DNA from: Septoria linicola | Taxonomy: Eukaryota; Ascomycota; Dothideomycetes; Mycosphaerellales; Mycosphaerellaceae | Direction of reading: 5' to 3' | Length of the DNA: 64,000 bases | NCBI GenBank assembly: GCA_024114885.1 | Contig: CP099419.1 | Span: 3,410,001 to 3,474,000, forward strand | Part shown: positions 11,803-21,098 of the stretch, piece by piece | How positions within the stretch are numbered: the first letter of the stretch is position 1 | Layout: every line of letters begins with the position of its first letter | Notes under the pieces: generated by a model | What the model was told of the DNA's origin: nothing | Seen by the model: only the letters and a program-made list of their open reading frames with translations | Database searches by the model: none | Position numbers and translations under genes: made by a program

Positions 11803-12483
11803 ATGCAGAGTCAAACCACAGGATGTTTGCCTCCGAGGAGTGTTGCGACTCGAGAAGTCAATGCTGATAGCACTAGCCGAGTAGCTCGAATTCCCAATCG
11901 ACTGACGAAACGACAGCAAGGTGACCCCAATCAGCTACCAGAGCACAGCCAGACATGTACCCCAGTGTCGCAAAGGAATAAGTCTGTGAGTTTCAGCGCT
12001 CTCTCGTGGCTCCGCAAGGCTAAGCGCGAGCCACCTACATCGCCATTGAAAAAGAACGGCAGTGCGTCCGACATCTCGATTTCAGCGCCGCCGACTCCGA
12101 CTAAGTCCAGCTCCGTTCGACCCGGGGTGCTCGAGCGGTCGACATCTTGTTATTCAGGTTCCTCAGTTTCACCGATGAAGTTCACCCGACATCCTCCTTT
12201 GAGCAGACATCACAGTAGACAGAGCTCCATGCAATCTATCCCCGAGGAGTGCTTGGAGGACCCGAACACCTCCCAGCCTTGCGTCTCTGCAATCTCGGAC
12301 GGCAAGATCAAAGAGCTCTTGGCAGTTCCTGTGCACGTTCATCGTGCCCAAACGCGTGGCGAAGGAAGTCCCTCAGGCTCGAGCAATAGCTCAGACAGCT
12401 ACGAGAGAGCTGCGCAATTTTGGGAAGCGAGTCTTGGATCGAAGAGGCCTCCCCGTCTGCCTGACGGTGCAGCAGATCAGTAG
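11803..12483 (+). CDS. Uncharacterised Ser/Pro-rich protein
   Basis: A single open frame encodes 226 aa, starting at ATG 11803. No family is recognised. The composition is Ser-, Pro- and Arg-rich with few hydrophobic stretches, so it is probably disordered. It has several likely proline-directed phosphosites (SAPPTPTKSS, SSVSPMKF) and basic Ser clusters such as RHHSRQSSMQS. There is no signal peptide or membrane segment. One stretch, VSFSALSWLRKAKR, could be a short amphipathic or docking motif. The 3' end is only 59 nt from the 3' end of the DCAF4-like gene on the other strand. Consistent amino-acid composition over the whole length argues for a real gene, but it may have further 5' exons. 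Confidence 0.55.
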   Translation: MQSQTTGCLPPRSVATREVNADSTSRVARIPNRLTKRQQGDPNQLPEHSQTCTPVSQRNKSVSFSALSWLRKAKREPPTSPLKKNGSASDISISAPPTPTKSSSVRPGVLERSTSCYSGSSVSPMKFTRHPPLSRHHSRQSSMQSIPEECLEDPNTSQPCVSAISDGKIKELLAVPVHVHRAQTRGEGSPSGSSNSSDSYERAAQFWEASLGSKRPPRLPDGAADQ

Positions 12484-12542
12484 TAAGACTCTATAAATTG
12501 GCGAAGTCCCAATCCATGGATCTCACTTTGGGTAATTGCGGC

Positions 12543-13977
12543 TCAATCTGACCACTCCCACTTGTGAACAATACTGTCGGCGCATGCTTGAAGATATGGC
12601 GAGCCCCTCCTGTTTTCCTGCCATCTGAGTTGCTGCAAAGGCGGTCCATACGAGCACGCTGGTAGGTCTCGCTGTAAAGTCCTCAGGTGCCTACCGGTCT
12701 GAAAAGAGTATACCTTCACTTTGTACTGTTCATCTACTGCAGCGATGAGATCGTCCTGTACCGCGAAATTGAACCGCGGTCCTGCTGAGGTGTGCGGAAT
12801 GGAAAGCAATGGTGGGCCATCGGCAGCATGCATTCGTAGATCATAGAGGCTGATGTCGAGATTGCTCGAGACGAGCAAGTGATGGTCTGTACACAAGGTA
12901 AGCATGGACTCACCAGAACCAAAGTCAATCCTGCTGCTACTTACCATTGTTCGCCACTGTTGCTACACCTGTCACGCGGTTGCGACGCTTTAATCGGGTC
13001 GAGGAGTTGGCAGGGGATGGCTCGTATCCGACACGAACGTCCCACAGGCAGACAGTGTGCTGAGATGGACGCTTTGATATCTCTGTCTGCAGACCATATG
13101 CAAGCACATTTGGCTGAAGCCAAGTCACTGCGAAGCTTTCTTTTGTCTCGCCGAAACTGCAACGACCAATATATCCTACCTAGTGTCAGCTCAACCAACA
13201 CAGTCATCCCTGGGCAGACTACGCACCTGGACTCATGCCATTGACCACAAGCAAACCGGTGCCGGCAAATGCGATATTGTGCGTAGCGTGATCAAAGGCA
13301 CAGGCATGCACAGTATTCACAGTGTTCTGCAGGTTGGCTGTTGGGAACAGAGTGCTCTCGGTCCTCTCTGCAGGATCAGAGGGGCCAAGGTAGTACTGTA
13401 TGGCATGGCTGGTGTTGCTGACCAGGAGTAATGTCGAATCGATGTGCTGCATCGTCACGAATACGCCTGGCAATGCTACCAACGGACGTTTTTCAGTCAA
13501 GTTCTGCACACCGCCAACATCATCTTCCCAATCGTAAGAGTAGACGCAGCTTGCCCCGGCACTGTGGGTAGCGGCAAGCAGCATGCACGATCTATCAGAA
13601 GCGTAATGAGCGTCTGTGATGGTCGGGCACTTGTTGAAGCCTTTGACCCGTGGAACTATCTGCCTGTACTCGAGCCCTGACACCAAAGAGTCATTCCGGG
13701 AGCGGCACAAGGAGGCATATCTAAGATTGCCAAGTTCGCGCTGCAGAGTGGTCTGCAAGAGACCGCTTCGCAGTGCACTTGCCTGATGGACCGTCTGCTT
13801 GCGTAACTGGCGTTCATCCAGCTTGCGCTTCTTAAGTGCACGCTTTTCTTGCTCTTCGCGCTTGACGTTGGACTTGGAATACTTTGCGTTGACAGGCGCT
13901 GCATAATTGGCAGTGATCTTGAAATACTTTTTCTTCTCTTCGTCGTAATAGAAGCCAGGGATTCCTCCTCTATTCAT
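12543..13977 (-). CDS. DCAF4/WDR21-like WD40 protein
   Basis: Exons 13977-13227, 13175-12945 and 12886-12543 give 441 aa; the introns are 51 and 58 nt. The N-terminus IPGFYYDEEKKKYFKI is the hallmark of the DCAF4 (WDR21) family, followed by a basic helix rich in Lys/Arg/Glu. WD-type repeats follow, with HTVCLWDVRVG and LDISLYDLRM. These look like the WDxR boxes used by DCAFs to dock on DDB1 in CUL4 ubiquitin ligases. The final blade ends IVHKWEWSD. The likely role is substrate receptor of a CUL4-DDB1 ligase; the target is unknown. For intron 1 the downstream of two adjacent acceptors (GTAG before GATATATTGG) was chosen because only it keeps the frame. Confidence 0.75.
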
Positions 13978-14318
13978 CCTGGCGGACGGTCCTGCGCACG
14001 CAGCTGATTGTGACGCATATGCATTGCGCGACTGTGATCTTTGCCCTCTTGCGAGATATGATCAATCTGCTGCCCGTAGTAATTCGATGCAATTTGGAAC
14101 GGGATCTGCGAACAATAATGTCGAGATGCAGCTTGACACGTGCACGGTCATTGCCGCTGTGGTTCCGTTGTGCCGGCATCGCTGAATGACGTTTTGTGGG
14201 ATGGCAACATGAATGCATCTAGACGTGAAGTGCTTATGTTATAGGATGATGTTTCTGTAGGTACGATACTTGCCACTCTCCTTTACACTTTCCTTCCTTG
14301 ATACATTGTATTGCGTGA
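13978..14318. other. Divergent promoter region, DCAF4-like / SelO
   Basis: The 341 bp lie between two divergent start codons. Nothing beyond short spurious ORFs is seen. The last about 100 nt before 14319 are T/C-rich, as in fungal 5' leaders. Confidence 0.5.
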
Positions 14319-16256
14319 ATGCATCGCGCGATATCCGCCCGACCAGCGACGACAGCACAGCGACGACTAGCGACCATGGCCAATCTCATTGGCAAAGCTC
14401 CTCCTACAGATCAGAAGACGTTCAGCATACGAGACCTGCCCAAAAGTAACAACTTCACCTCGAAACTGCCCGCCGACCCCGAATACCCCACTTCCGCCGA
14501 TTCACACAAGGCCGAACGCAGCAAGCTCGGACCTCGACTGGTCAAGAATGCCGCCTACACTTTCGTCAGGCCTGACCCATTCAAGAAGTCGGAGCTGGTA
14601 GGCGTGTCCAAAGCAGCCTTGCGAGATCTAGCGATTGACCCAGCATCCGTCGACACCGTTGACTTCCAGAAGACGGTCGCTGGTGAACACATCATCACGT
14701 TGCAAGGCGATGAGCCGGGCGAGAAGGACGTCTACCCATGGGCGCAATGCTATGGTGGATATCAATTCGGTTCGTGGGCCGGCCAGCTCGGTGATGGACG
14801 TGCCATTTCGCTGTTTGAGACCACAAATCCTACCACAGACACACGATATGAGATACAACTCAAGGGCGCCGGCAAGACTCCATACTCGCGTTTCGCGGAT
14901 GGCAAAGCCGTCGTGCGAAGCAGCATCCGCGAGTTCGTAGTGAGTGAAGCTCTGAACGCGCTAGGCATCCCATCGACGCGAGCACTGAGCTTGACGTTGG
15001 GTCCTGAGGAGAGGGTGCGACGAGAAACCACTGAGCCGGCTGCCATCGTTGCACGATTCGCTCAATCCTGGATTCGTTTCGGTACATTTGACTTACCCCG
15101 ATCGCGTGGAGATCGAGACATGGTCAGGAAACTGGCAGACTATGTTGCCGAGGATGTCTTTGGAGGATGGCAGAATCTACCGGAACGAGTTCCATCGACA
15201 GAGGAGAAGGATGTAGTGGACGTCAACCGAGGAGTGTCAAGAGATGAAATCCAAGGAGAAAACGAGCTGGCTGAAAATCGATACACACGTCTCTTCCGAG
15301 AGGTTGCACGCCGGAACGCAAAGACAGTCGCAGCATGGCAAGCATATGGCTTTATGAATGGTGTGCTGAACACAGATAACACTTCGATCTTTGGACTCTC
15401 GATCGACTTCGGACCGTTCGCCTTCCTGGACAACTTCGACCCGAACTATACGCCAAATCACGACGACCATATGTTGAGATACTCGTACAAGAATCAGCCC
15501 AGCATTATCTGGTGGAACCATGTCCGGCTTGCCGAGGCTCTTGGAGAGCTCATTGGAGCCGGATCATGGGTTGACGATGAGGAGTTCGCCACCCAGGGTG
15601 TGCGCAAAGACCGTGCTGATGAGTTGATCAAGCGTGCGGAAACTATCATCGATCGCGTAGGTGAAGAGTACAAGGCAGTGTTCATGGCAGAGTATAAGCG
15701 TCTCATGACTGCTCGCCTTGGCCTGAAGCAGAGCAAGGAAAGTGACTTCAAGGAGCTATACTCGGAGCTGCTAGACACGCTCGAGGCATTGGAGCTGGAC
15801 TTCAACCATACATTCAGAAGTTTGAGCAACGTCAGCATGGTCGATATCGACACACACGAAAAGGCCAGAGAAGTCGCTGGTCGCTTCTTCCATCACGAAG
15901 GCCTCGGCGGACTGGTCAGTGTCAGCGAGGATCAAGCACGCGATCGTGTCGCAAAGTGGCTGGGCCAATGGCGTGAACGTGTACTTGAGGACTGGCCAAG
16001 CTCTGAGGACGCTCGCAAGGAGCGCATTGATGCGATGAAGGCTGTGAACCCCAACTTCGTGCCGCGCTCATGGATATTGGACGAGGTTATTACTGAGGTC
16101 GAAAAGAAGGGCAATCGCGAAATCTTGGATCGTGTTATGACCATGGCTCTGAACCCTTTTGCGGATCAGTGGGAAGGTGACAAAGAAGAGCAGGACAGAT
16201 TTACTGGAGATGTGCCAAGATATCAACGTGCCATGCAATGCTCGTGTAGCTCATAG
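14319..16256 (+). CDS. SelO-family protein adenylyltransferase (AMPylase), mitochondrial
   Basis: A single exon encodes 645 aa. SelO proteins (yeast Fmp40) are pseudokinase-fold enzymes that transfer AMP to Ser/Thr/Tyr of target proteins, in mitochondria, with a role in redox stress. The first 20 residues (MHRAISARPATTAQRRLATM) are basic and lack acids, fitting a matrix presequence; Met20 is an alternative start. Conserved blocks include LKGAGKTPYSRFADGKAVVR (about 181-200) and NTDNTSIFGLSIDFGPFAF (about 350-368), which holds the metal-binding Asn and Asp. The C-terminus is QCSCSS. Vertebrate SelO carries selenocysteine at the third residue from the end, and here that place is Cys643. The length is usual for eukaryotic SelO. 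Confidence 0.92.
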   Translation: MHRAISARPATTAQRRLATMANLIGKAPPTDQKTFSIRDLPKSNNFTSKLPADPEYPTSADSHKAERSKLGPRLVKNAAYTFVRPDPFKKSELVGVSKAALRDLAIDPASVDTVDFQKTVAGEHIITLQGDEPGEKDVYPWAQCYGGYQFGSWAGQLGDGRAISLFETTNPTTDTRYEIQLKGAGKTPYSRFADGKAVVRSSIREFVVSEALNALGIPSTRALSLTLGPEERVRRETTEPAAIVARFAQSWIRFGTFDLPRSRGDRDMVRKLADYVAEDVFGGWQNLPERVPSTEEKDVVDVNRGVSRDEIQGENELAENRYTRLFREVARRNAKTVAAWQAYGFMNGVLNTDNTSIFGLSIDFGPFAFLDNFDPNYTPNHDDHMLRYSYKNQPSIIWWNHVRLAEALGELIGAGSWVDDEEFATQGVRKDRADELIKRAETIIDRVGEEYKAVFMAEYKRLMTARLGLKQSKESDFKELYSELLDTLEALELDFNHTFRSLSNVSMVDIDTHEKAREVAGRFFHHEGLGGLVSVSEDQARDRVAKWLGQWRERVLEDWPSSEDARKERIDAMKAVNPNFVPRSWILDEVITEVEKKGNREILDRVMTMALNPFADQWEGDKEEQDRFTGDVPRYQRAMQCSCSS

Positions 16257-16477
16257 GCTGATCAGGTTCTTTGTATATGTTGCAACGACCTAATGATTGA
16301 AACATTCCGCGAGCAACTCACGAGCTCTCGAGCCATGAGTTGAGTTCGAGCATAGCTCCATTGATAGCTTCAGAGCTCGCGAAGCTCGACCTCATCCTCA
16401 GAGTTGTGCTTTGTGAATACTCACAACATCAATGCTCCATCATCGAATTCAAGCACACACCGTCGTCGATTACCAGG

Positions 16478-17311
16478 ATGGACGATCAACGCCTACCCAA
16501 TGCTGCAACACAAGTCTTCCACATCCCCGAAGTCCTCGAACTCATCCTTCTCGCCCTCCCCGGCTCCACAACCCACCAAGAAATAGCTTCCCACAGAACA
16601 GTCCTCCTCTGTCGCACGACTTCTTCAACGTGGCACCTCCTCATCAAGACCTCGACTCTCCTCCGCCAATCCCTCTACCTCCCCACACCCCAAGCTCTCT
16701 CACCCAACGAACAAGACCTCACCTGGCATACCAAACACGCCTTCCCACCCTGCACACCCAACTCCTGGATCCCCATCCTCCTCCTCCAACAACGCAGCTG
16801 GGGTTCCGCCTGGCCTTTTGAACTATCCTCCCTTCAACACGACCTCCAACCCACACAGCCCCGCCTCTGGACCTTCTCCCTCGAAGTCAGTCACAGACAA
16901 TACCGCCACCTTGCCACTTTAGACAATGACAACAATAGTACAGCATGGCGAAACATGCTCGCCTCCTCCTCACCCTTTACCGATTTCTGGGCCACGCGGA
17001 CATTCTACGAACTAGGCAGTGGACGCGCGCCGTTTGTGCAATACTTGGACTATGATACGACGCTGCCGAAGTGGAAGCAAAAGTACTATCGGCATTGCCC
17101 TGAAGGTGTGACGTTGGGGGATTTGGTCGATGCCGTGAAGGAGTTGTTTGAAGTTGGAGATGAGGCTGGGAGTGGTGGGACGAAGTTTGTTATGGTGGAA
17201 AGTGTGAGAGTGCCGGGGGAGAAGCAGGATGGTGCAGTGGTGATTGAGGATCGGCCAAGGGAGAGAGGGTATGTTCCTGGTATGTCGAGTGGTGAGCAGG
17301 GTGGAAGTTAG
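16478..17311 (+). CDS. F-box-like protein of unknown target
   Basis: An open frame from ATG 16478 encodes 277 aa. It is also open upstream to 16340, but that codon is TTG. Residues about 13-60 (QVFHIPEVLELILLALP ... LLCRTTSSTWHLLIKTS) have the pattern of an F-box: a Pro, a Leu/Ile-rich helix, then Cys-Arg and Trp. The rest resembles the many short F-box-like proteins of Dothideomycetes and has no recognised substrate domain. If it is an F-box it would bind Skp1 and present targets to an SCF ubiquitin ligase. Base use changes sharply inside the gene: C-rich codons up to about 16,900, then G-rich codons to the stop. Confidence 0.6.
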   Translation: MDDQRLPNAATQVFHIPEVLELILLALPGSTTHQEIASHRTVLLCRTTSSTWHLLIKTSTLLRQSLYLPTPQALSPNEQDLTWHTKHAFPPCTPNSWIPILLLQQRSWGSAWPFELSSLQHDLQPTQPRLWTFSLEVSHRQYRHLATLDNDNNSTAWRNMLASSSPFTDFWATRTFYELGSGRAPFVQYLDYDTTLPKWKQKYYRHCPEGVTLGDLVDAVKELFEVGDEAGSGGTKFVMVESVRVPGEKQDGAVVIEDRPRERGYVPGMSSGEQGGS

Positions 17312-17621
17312 CATACTTGACAATGTACAGCTCAGGTCAGCTAAGCATGTGAACGATTTGTTAAGGCTGATTCTCATTCTTATGTACGACGAGACCTCTG
17401 CATGAAAGAAACTGTATAGCTCACACCTGCATGCTTGCTGGGGTATCATTGTGGTCGGCTCAAGACCAAAGAGGTCGAGCTCACAAAAACCATAGGAAGA
17501 AGTGCGCGCAAAAATATAAGACCGCCCCATTGCTGCCGTTACGTTGCATTGTACTGTGTCATTCTCCCAACGCAAGTAGTCTTTGTACTCCCGTGCTAAT
17601 CGTACAAAGCATAGCTCAATC
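17312..17621. other. Convergent intergenic region
   Basis: The 310 bp lie between the 3' ends of the F-box-like gene and the large nuclear-type protein. No gene or clear structured terminator is seen. The ORF 17012-17575 on the minus strand is mostly an antisense shadow. Confidence 0.5.
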
Positions 17622-20243
17622 TCAGAGCTTCAATTTAAGGATGTAATCAAGCCGCTCCTTGTCCAGATATTCGCGCAGCATGGCGTGTCCGGCTCGCGCA
17701 GCTCGAAGAGGAGTTGTGGCTATACCGATTGGCAATTTGTAGGGTCCACCAAACTTGGAAGTCTCGAGCTTATCCGTGGTGGGTAATCTCCTTGTCCGCT
17801 CTTTCCAGCTTCTGGGAAAGACGTCCTGTAGAGTTTCGAGATCGAGCTTCTCTTCCGCGCTAGCCACAGCTCTGTGTAGCAACATAGCGGTATCAATGAG
17901 TGAGCCCTGACTGGGTGGCTCAGGAAGAAGAGTACTAATTTCCAATACGCGCGCGTTGAACACAACACCAAGAGAGCTGATTAGGCCGCTGAGAGGGCCA
18001 AAGGGGTCCGAGAGTCGCTTGACAAATGCGTAAAGTCCAGTGAGAGAACGCCATGTCCTGTAGACAGGCGCCTGCTTGGGATCGGCGGATGAAGCGGCCT
18101 CGTCCGCACATGTGAATGCCACTAGGTAGCATAGGAATGATTCGATGGACTTGACCGCAGCCAGCTTTTGATCGTTCGGAGTCGGCGTGGGATTATTAGA
18201 GTGCGCAGACGCGGAGTGCTTGAGCTCTCGACCAAGTGTCTCGTACCGCTTTTGCTCCACTTCAAATGCATTCTGCCTGGGTGTCTTACTGCTCGGCTGG
18301 CTTGAAGGCGGCCTGTTGATGCCATTGGGATGGTTTGAACCATTGACACTAGGTGTGCTAGAGGTCGCTGGGGGAGTGTGAGTTGCATTGCTGTCCTGGG
18401 ATTGCTCTCGTTTCATGGCTTGCGACAGAAGGTCCTTGCGTGTCCCGGGTGTGTTGTGCTGTCCCGATCGCGGTGCAGCAGGAGATGCAACGTCACGTTG
18501 TGCTGGTGTCGACGGTTCCCGGCGGGCATCAGTAGGCTCGAGCTTCCTACGCTTTGGTGGTGGAGCCTGCTTATCATCCTCTGGCTTCCTCTTCGGCGAC
18601 GCTGGTTTCTCTGTGGGCTTCGCTGGGCGCTTTTCAGACGCCTTGGATATCGATTTGTCCGGCTGTCTTTCGGAAGACTCTTCACGTGATGGCTTTTTGT
18701 CCTTCTCCTTCCTAGCAGGCCCAACTTTTTGCGCCACCCCCTTTGTCTTGCCGGTCTCTTCTTTACGATCTTCAATTCGCGTTTCGAAGGGCTTTGCTAC
18801 AGTCTTAGCTGCTTCTGTAGTGCTCGCCGCCAGCAGCATACTCTTGTCAGGCCGAGATCGCATCTTCAGAATTCGAAGTATGTCTTCCCTGCGCGCACGC
18901 TTGTATTTCAGCCGCACAACTAGCGTCGGCTTTTCCTCGACCATCACTTTGTCGACTTTCTTGGCCTTGGAGGCTTTCGCGACCACGATTTCCTCTTCCT
19001 GCGAAGAATCCGAGCCTTTGAATTTGGGCATATTGGTGGTCATCGCAACTTTGGCGTCGACATCCGTCCGTACGGCGGGACTGCTTGAGCTAGCACGATA
19101 GCCGTTACGCGGCGCAGGCGATTTGTGCTTGGTGACGCCTTCGGATCTCTTCAACGGAGTGAGCTTGCCCTCTTTGTCTTTGATAATGGTACTGGAGACT
19201 GTTGCATTTGGAGCATGTGCCCGAGCCCCCAGCACTTTCGCAATGTTTTCTGGTATTGTAGGCGACAGTCGCGATGGAAGCGTTGCAGGAACAGACTCAG
19301 CCGCGTAATCTGTGACTGATTGGAGATCATCAACTTTGTCGTGTTGCAGAGGGGAGAGCTTGTCGGGCAGTCCTGGCGACAGTCGAGGAGGCATTCCTGG
19401 AGAAAGTCGTGGTGGCAGCCCAAAGTCACCTTCCAGCTTGTTGCTATGAGCAGCTCCAGTCCGTTGCGCAATCTTCTCTGCGATTTGTTTCAGAACGACG
19501 TCCTTCCTCGTTGACTCAGAATCAGTCCTCTGCCTCTTACTGCTTGAACCAGCCTCACTCTTAATCGGCCTGCCCTCTTGCTTGTGCGCCTCACTACTAG
19601 CCTGCCTCTTGCGCTTCAGATCGCCTTGCTCTGGCGACTTCTCCTTCTGCACTTTCTGGTCCTGCTCACTGTCCTCGGCAACTGCCGCCAACATTTCCTG
19701 CGTCTCCGCCTTGACTCTCTCCACTGGACCCTTCACCGCGGGCTGCTTGCTCAGCGCATCTTTGTCGGCCGCAGCATCATGCTCCGAGGGGCCAGAATCT
19801 CCCGCTTGCTTGCCCTTCTTGTACGCGCTGAAGCTGATCTTCTTCTTCACTCCGGTGCTGGGTGTGTTTGCGCCGGTGCCTGGGCGCGCCTTCTCTTGCC
19901 CACCGTCGGTGCTAGACCCTTTCATTGGTCGACTGTTGTGCAGCATGTACATCTCCTTGCCTGGTTCGTGGTAGTGGAAGGTCAGGTACTGCGTTGCTTC
20001 GTGCTCGCCCTCTTCAAATGGGGTGCTGTACAACCATTGCTTCGCTTGCGCCTCGTAGTGGTGATGGTATCGCGGCTCAACGTCCTGTGGGATTGTCATG
20101 ACATAGGGATCGAGGGTAATGTGGTCGCGCATGCGCTGGACTTTCGCATCGATCACGTCCAGATCGGCTTGCTCGTCGGCGGTGGGCGTCCATGTCGCGG
20201 TCACGGGCTGCGCGTCTTGTGCCCCGTTTGCGATACCAGGCAT
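17622..20243 (-). CDS. Large basic, mostly disordered protein of unknown function
   Basis: A single open frame encodes 873 aa. I do not recognise the family. The N-terminal 110 residues look folded (LDVIDAKVQRMRDHITLDPYV). Residues about 110-600 are Lys/Glu/Ser/Pro-rich with nuclear-localisation-type clusters (KRKRQ, KRQR). Within them are repeated Pro-Leu-Ser-Pro motifs: LPPRLSP 276-282, MPPRLSP 284-290, LPDKLSP 292-298 and LPSRLSP 322-328. A further segment reads TLVVRLKYKRARREDILRIL, with many phosphorylatable KRKP/SP sites around it. The C-terminal about 170 residues are helical and end DKERLDYILKLKL. The composition suggests a nuclear scaffold or chromatin-associated protein; this is inference. 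No intron is needed. Confidence 0.8.
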   Translation of the reverse strand: MPGIANGAQDAQPVTATWTPTADEQADLDVIDAKVQRMRDHITLDPYVMTIPQDVEPRYHHHYEAQAKQWLYSTPFEEGEHEATQYLTFHYHEPGKEMYMLHNSRPMKGSSTDGGQEKARPGTGANTPSTGVKKKISFSAYKKGKQAGDSGPSEHDAAADKDALSKQPAVKGPVERVKAETQEMLAAVAEDSEQDQKVQKEKSPEQGDLKRKRQASSEAHKQEGRPIKSEAGSSSKRQRTDSESTRKDVVLKQIAEKIAQRTGAAHSNKLEGDFGLPPRLSPGMPPRLSPGLPDKLSPLQHDKVDDLQSVTDYAAESVPATLPSRLSPTIPENIAKVLGARAHAPNATVSSTIIKDKEGKLTPLKRSEGVTKHKSPAPRNGYRASSSSPAVRTDVDAKVAMTTNMPKFKGSDSSQEEEIVVAKASKAKKVDKVMVEEKPTLVVRLKYKRARREDILRILKMRSRPDKSMLLAASTTEAAKTVAKPFETRIEDRKEETGKTKGVAQKVGPARKEKDKKPSREESSERQPDKSISKASEKRPAKPTEKPASPKRKPEDDKQAPPPKRRKLEPTDARREPSTPAQRDVASPAAPRSGQHNTPGTRKDLLSQAMKREQSQDSNATHTPPATSSTPSVNGSNHPNGINRPPSSQPSSKTPRQNAFEVEQKRYETLGRELKHSASAHSNNPTPTPNDQKLAAVKSIESFLCYLVAFTCADEAASSADPKQAPVYRTWRSLTGLYAFVKRLSDPFGPLSGLISSLGVVFNARVLEISTLLPEPPSQGSLIDTAMLLHRAVASAEEKLDLETLQDVFPRSWKERTRRLPTTDKLETSKFGGPYKLPIGIATTPLRAARAGHAMLREYLDKERLDYILKLKL
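19350..19418 (-). repeat. Coding array of three P-x-R/K-L-S-P motifs
   Basis: Three consecutive 8-residue units (LPPRLSPG, MPPRLSPG, LPDKLSPL) are encoded back to back in the unknown basic protein. A fourth copy follows about 25 residues later. The DNA copies have diverged, so this is conserved at protein level and is not a fresh duplication. Confidence 0.7.
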
Positions 20244-21098
20244 GATAGCGCAGACGTCAGGCCGAGGCGACGCTACCGATGGGTCATGGAGGTCGCAATG
20301 CGCGCAGCATTGAGGGAGCTAATCAATGCTCGAAGATGGTCGCCCAATGTCGGAAGCTCGCGTGTGTGTGTCTCTGCTTCTGTTCTATGCGGCGCTCTTG
20401 CTGAGACACGAAGATAGGTCCCTGGTGGTCACAGTGCACGTTGTCTGTGTAATGTCAGTCTGTGCGGGTCTGGAAATGTGTCGTTGTCGTGGTGGTTGTG
20501 GTGGTGAAGCAGCAGCGTACATCAATGCGCGTTTCCGATGAAGCTCAGCCCTTGTCTTTAGACTTCTTTATCACGCCGCCCGGACCCGCAAAGTCGAGCT
20601 CTTCAGTCGACAGTGCGCAACGGCGACGAGGACTCCTTGTAGATGTCAACGATTCTGGAAACAGCACTTTGGACAACTCGCGGCGGTGTCAGGCGTGACA
20701 TCGTCACAAAGGGCGTGGGGCTTGAGATCGCGTCAACTATAAACTTTGGTCTATAAACACTCCACAGCTATAAGGCTAGGCCGGGCGGTACATCTCTATC
20801 GCTCATATGCTCAGCTCCCCATCTTAGCAACATCCAGCTTGTTAGTGTGCTCGAAGACTGCGTAACGGGTCCGACTATGCAAGTCTTGTTGACCGGCATG
20901 ACAATGAATCGTTCCGCCTGGTCGGTTCAGGCGGTTGTACAAGCGGCACGTCGCAGATCGGATCCCCTGCATAGTTGCCAGATTTGGCCAACCTTTGAAT
21001 ACCACACCACCTCCACCGCTGAGGGTGTGCCAGACCAAAAGCTCTTTGGGCCAATACACGTTATATATGATGCCACGCTTGTTAACTTCTGTTGCGTC
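20244..21098. other. Intergenic region upstream of the basic nuclear-type protein
   Basis: The 855 bp hold the promoter of the minus-strand gene ending at 17622. Two CTATAAAC copies (20737-20757) lie close together. The short ORFs on both strands are not convincing. No RNA gene is recognised. Confidence 0.4.
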
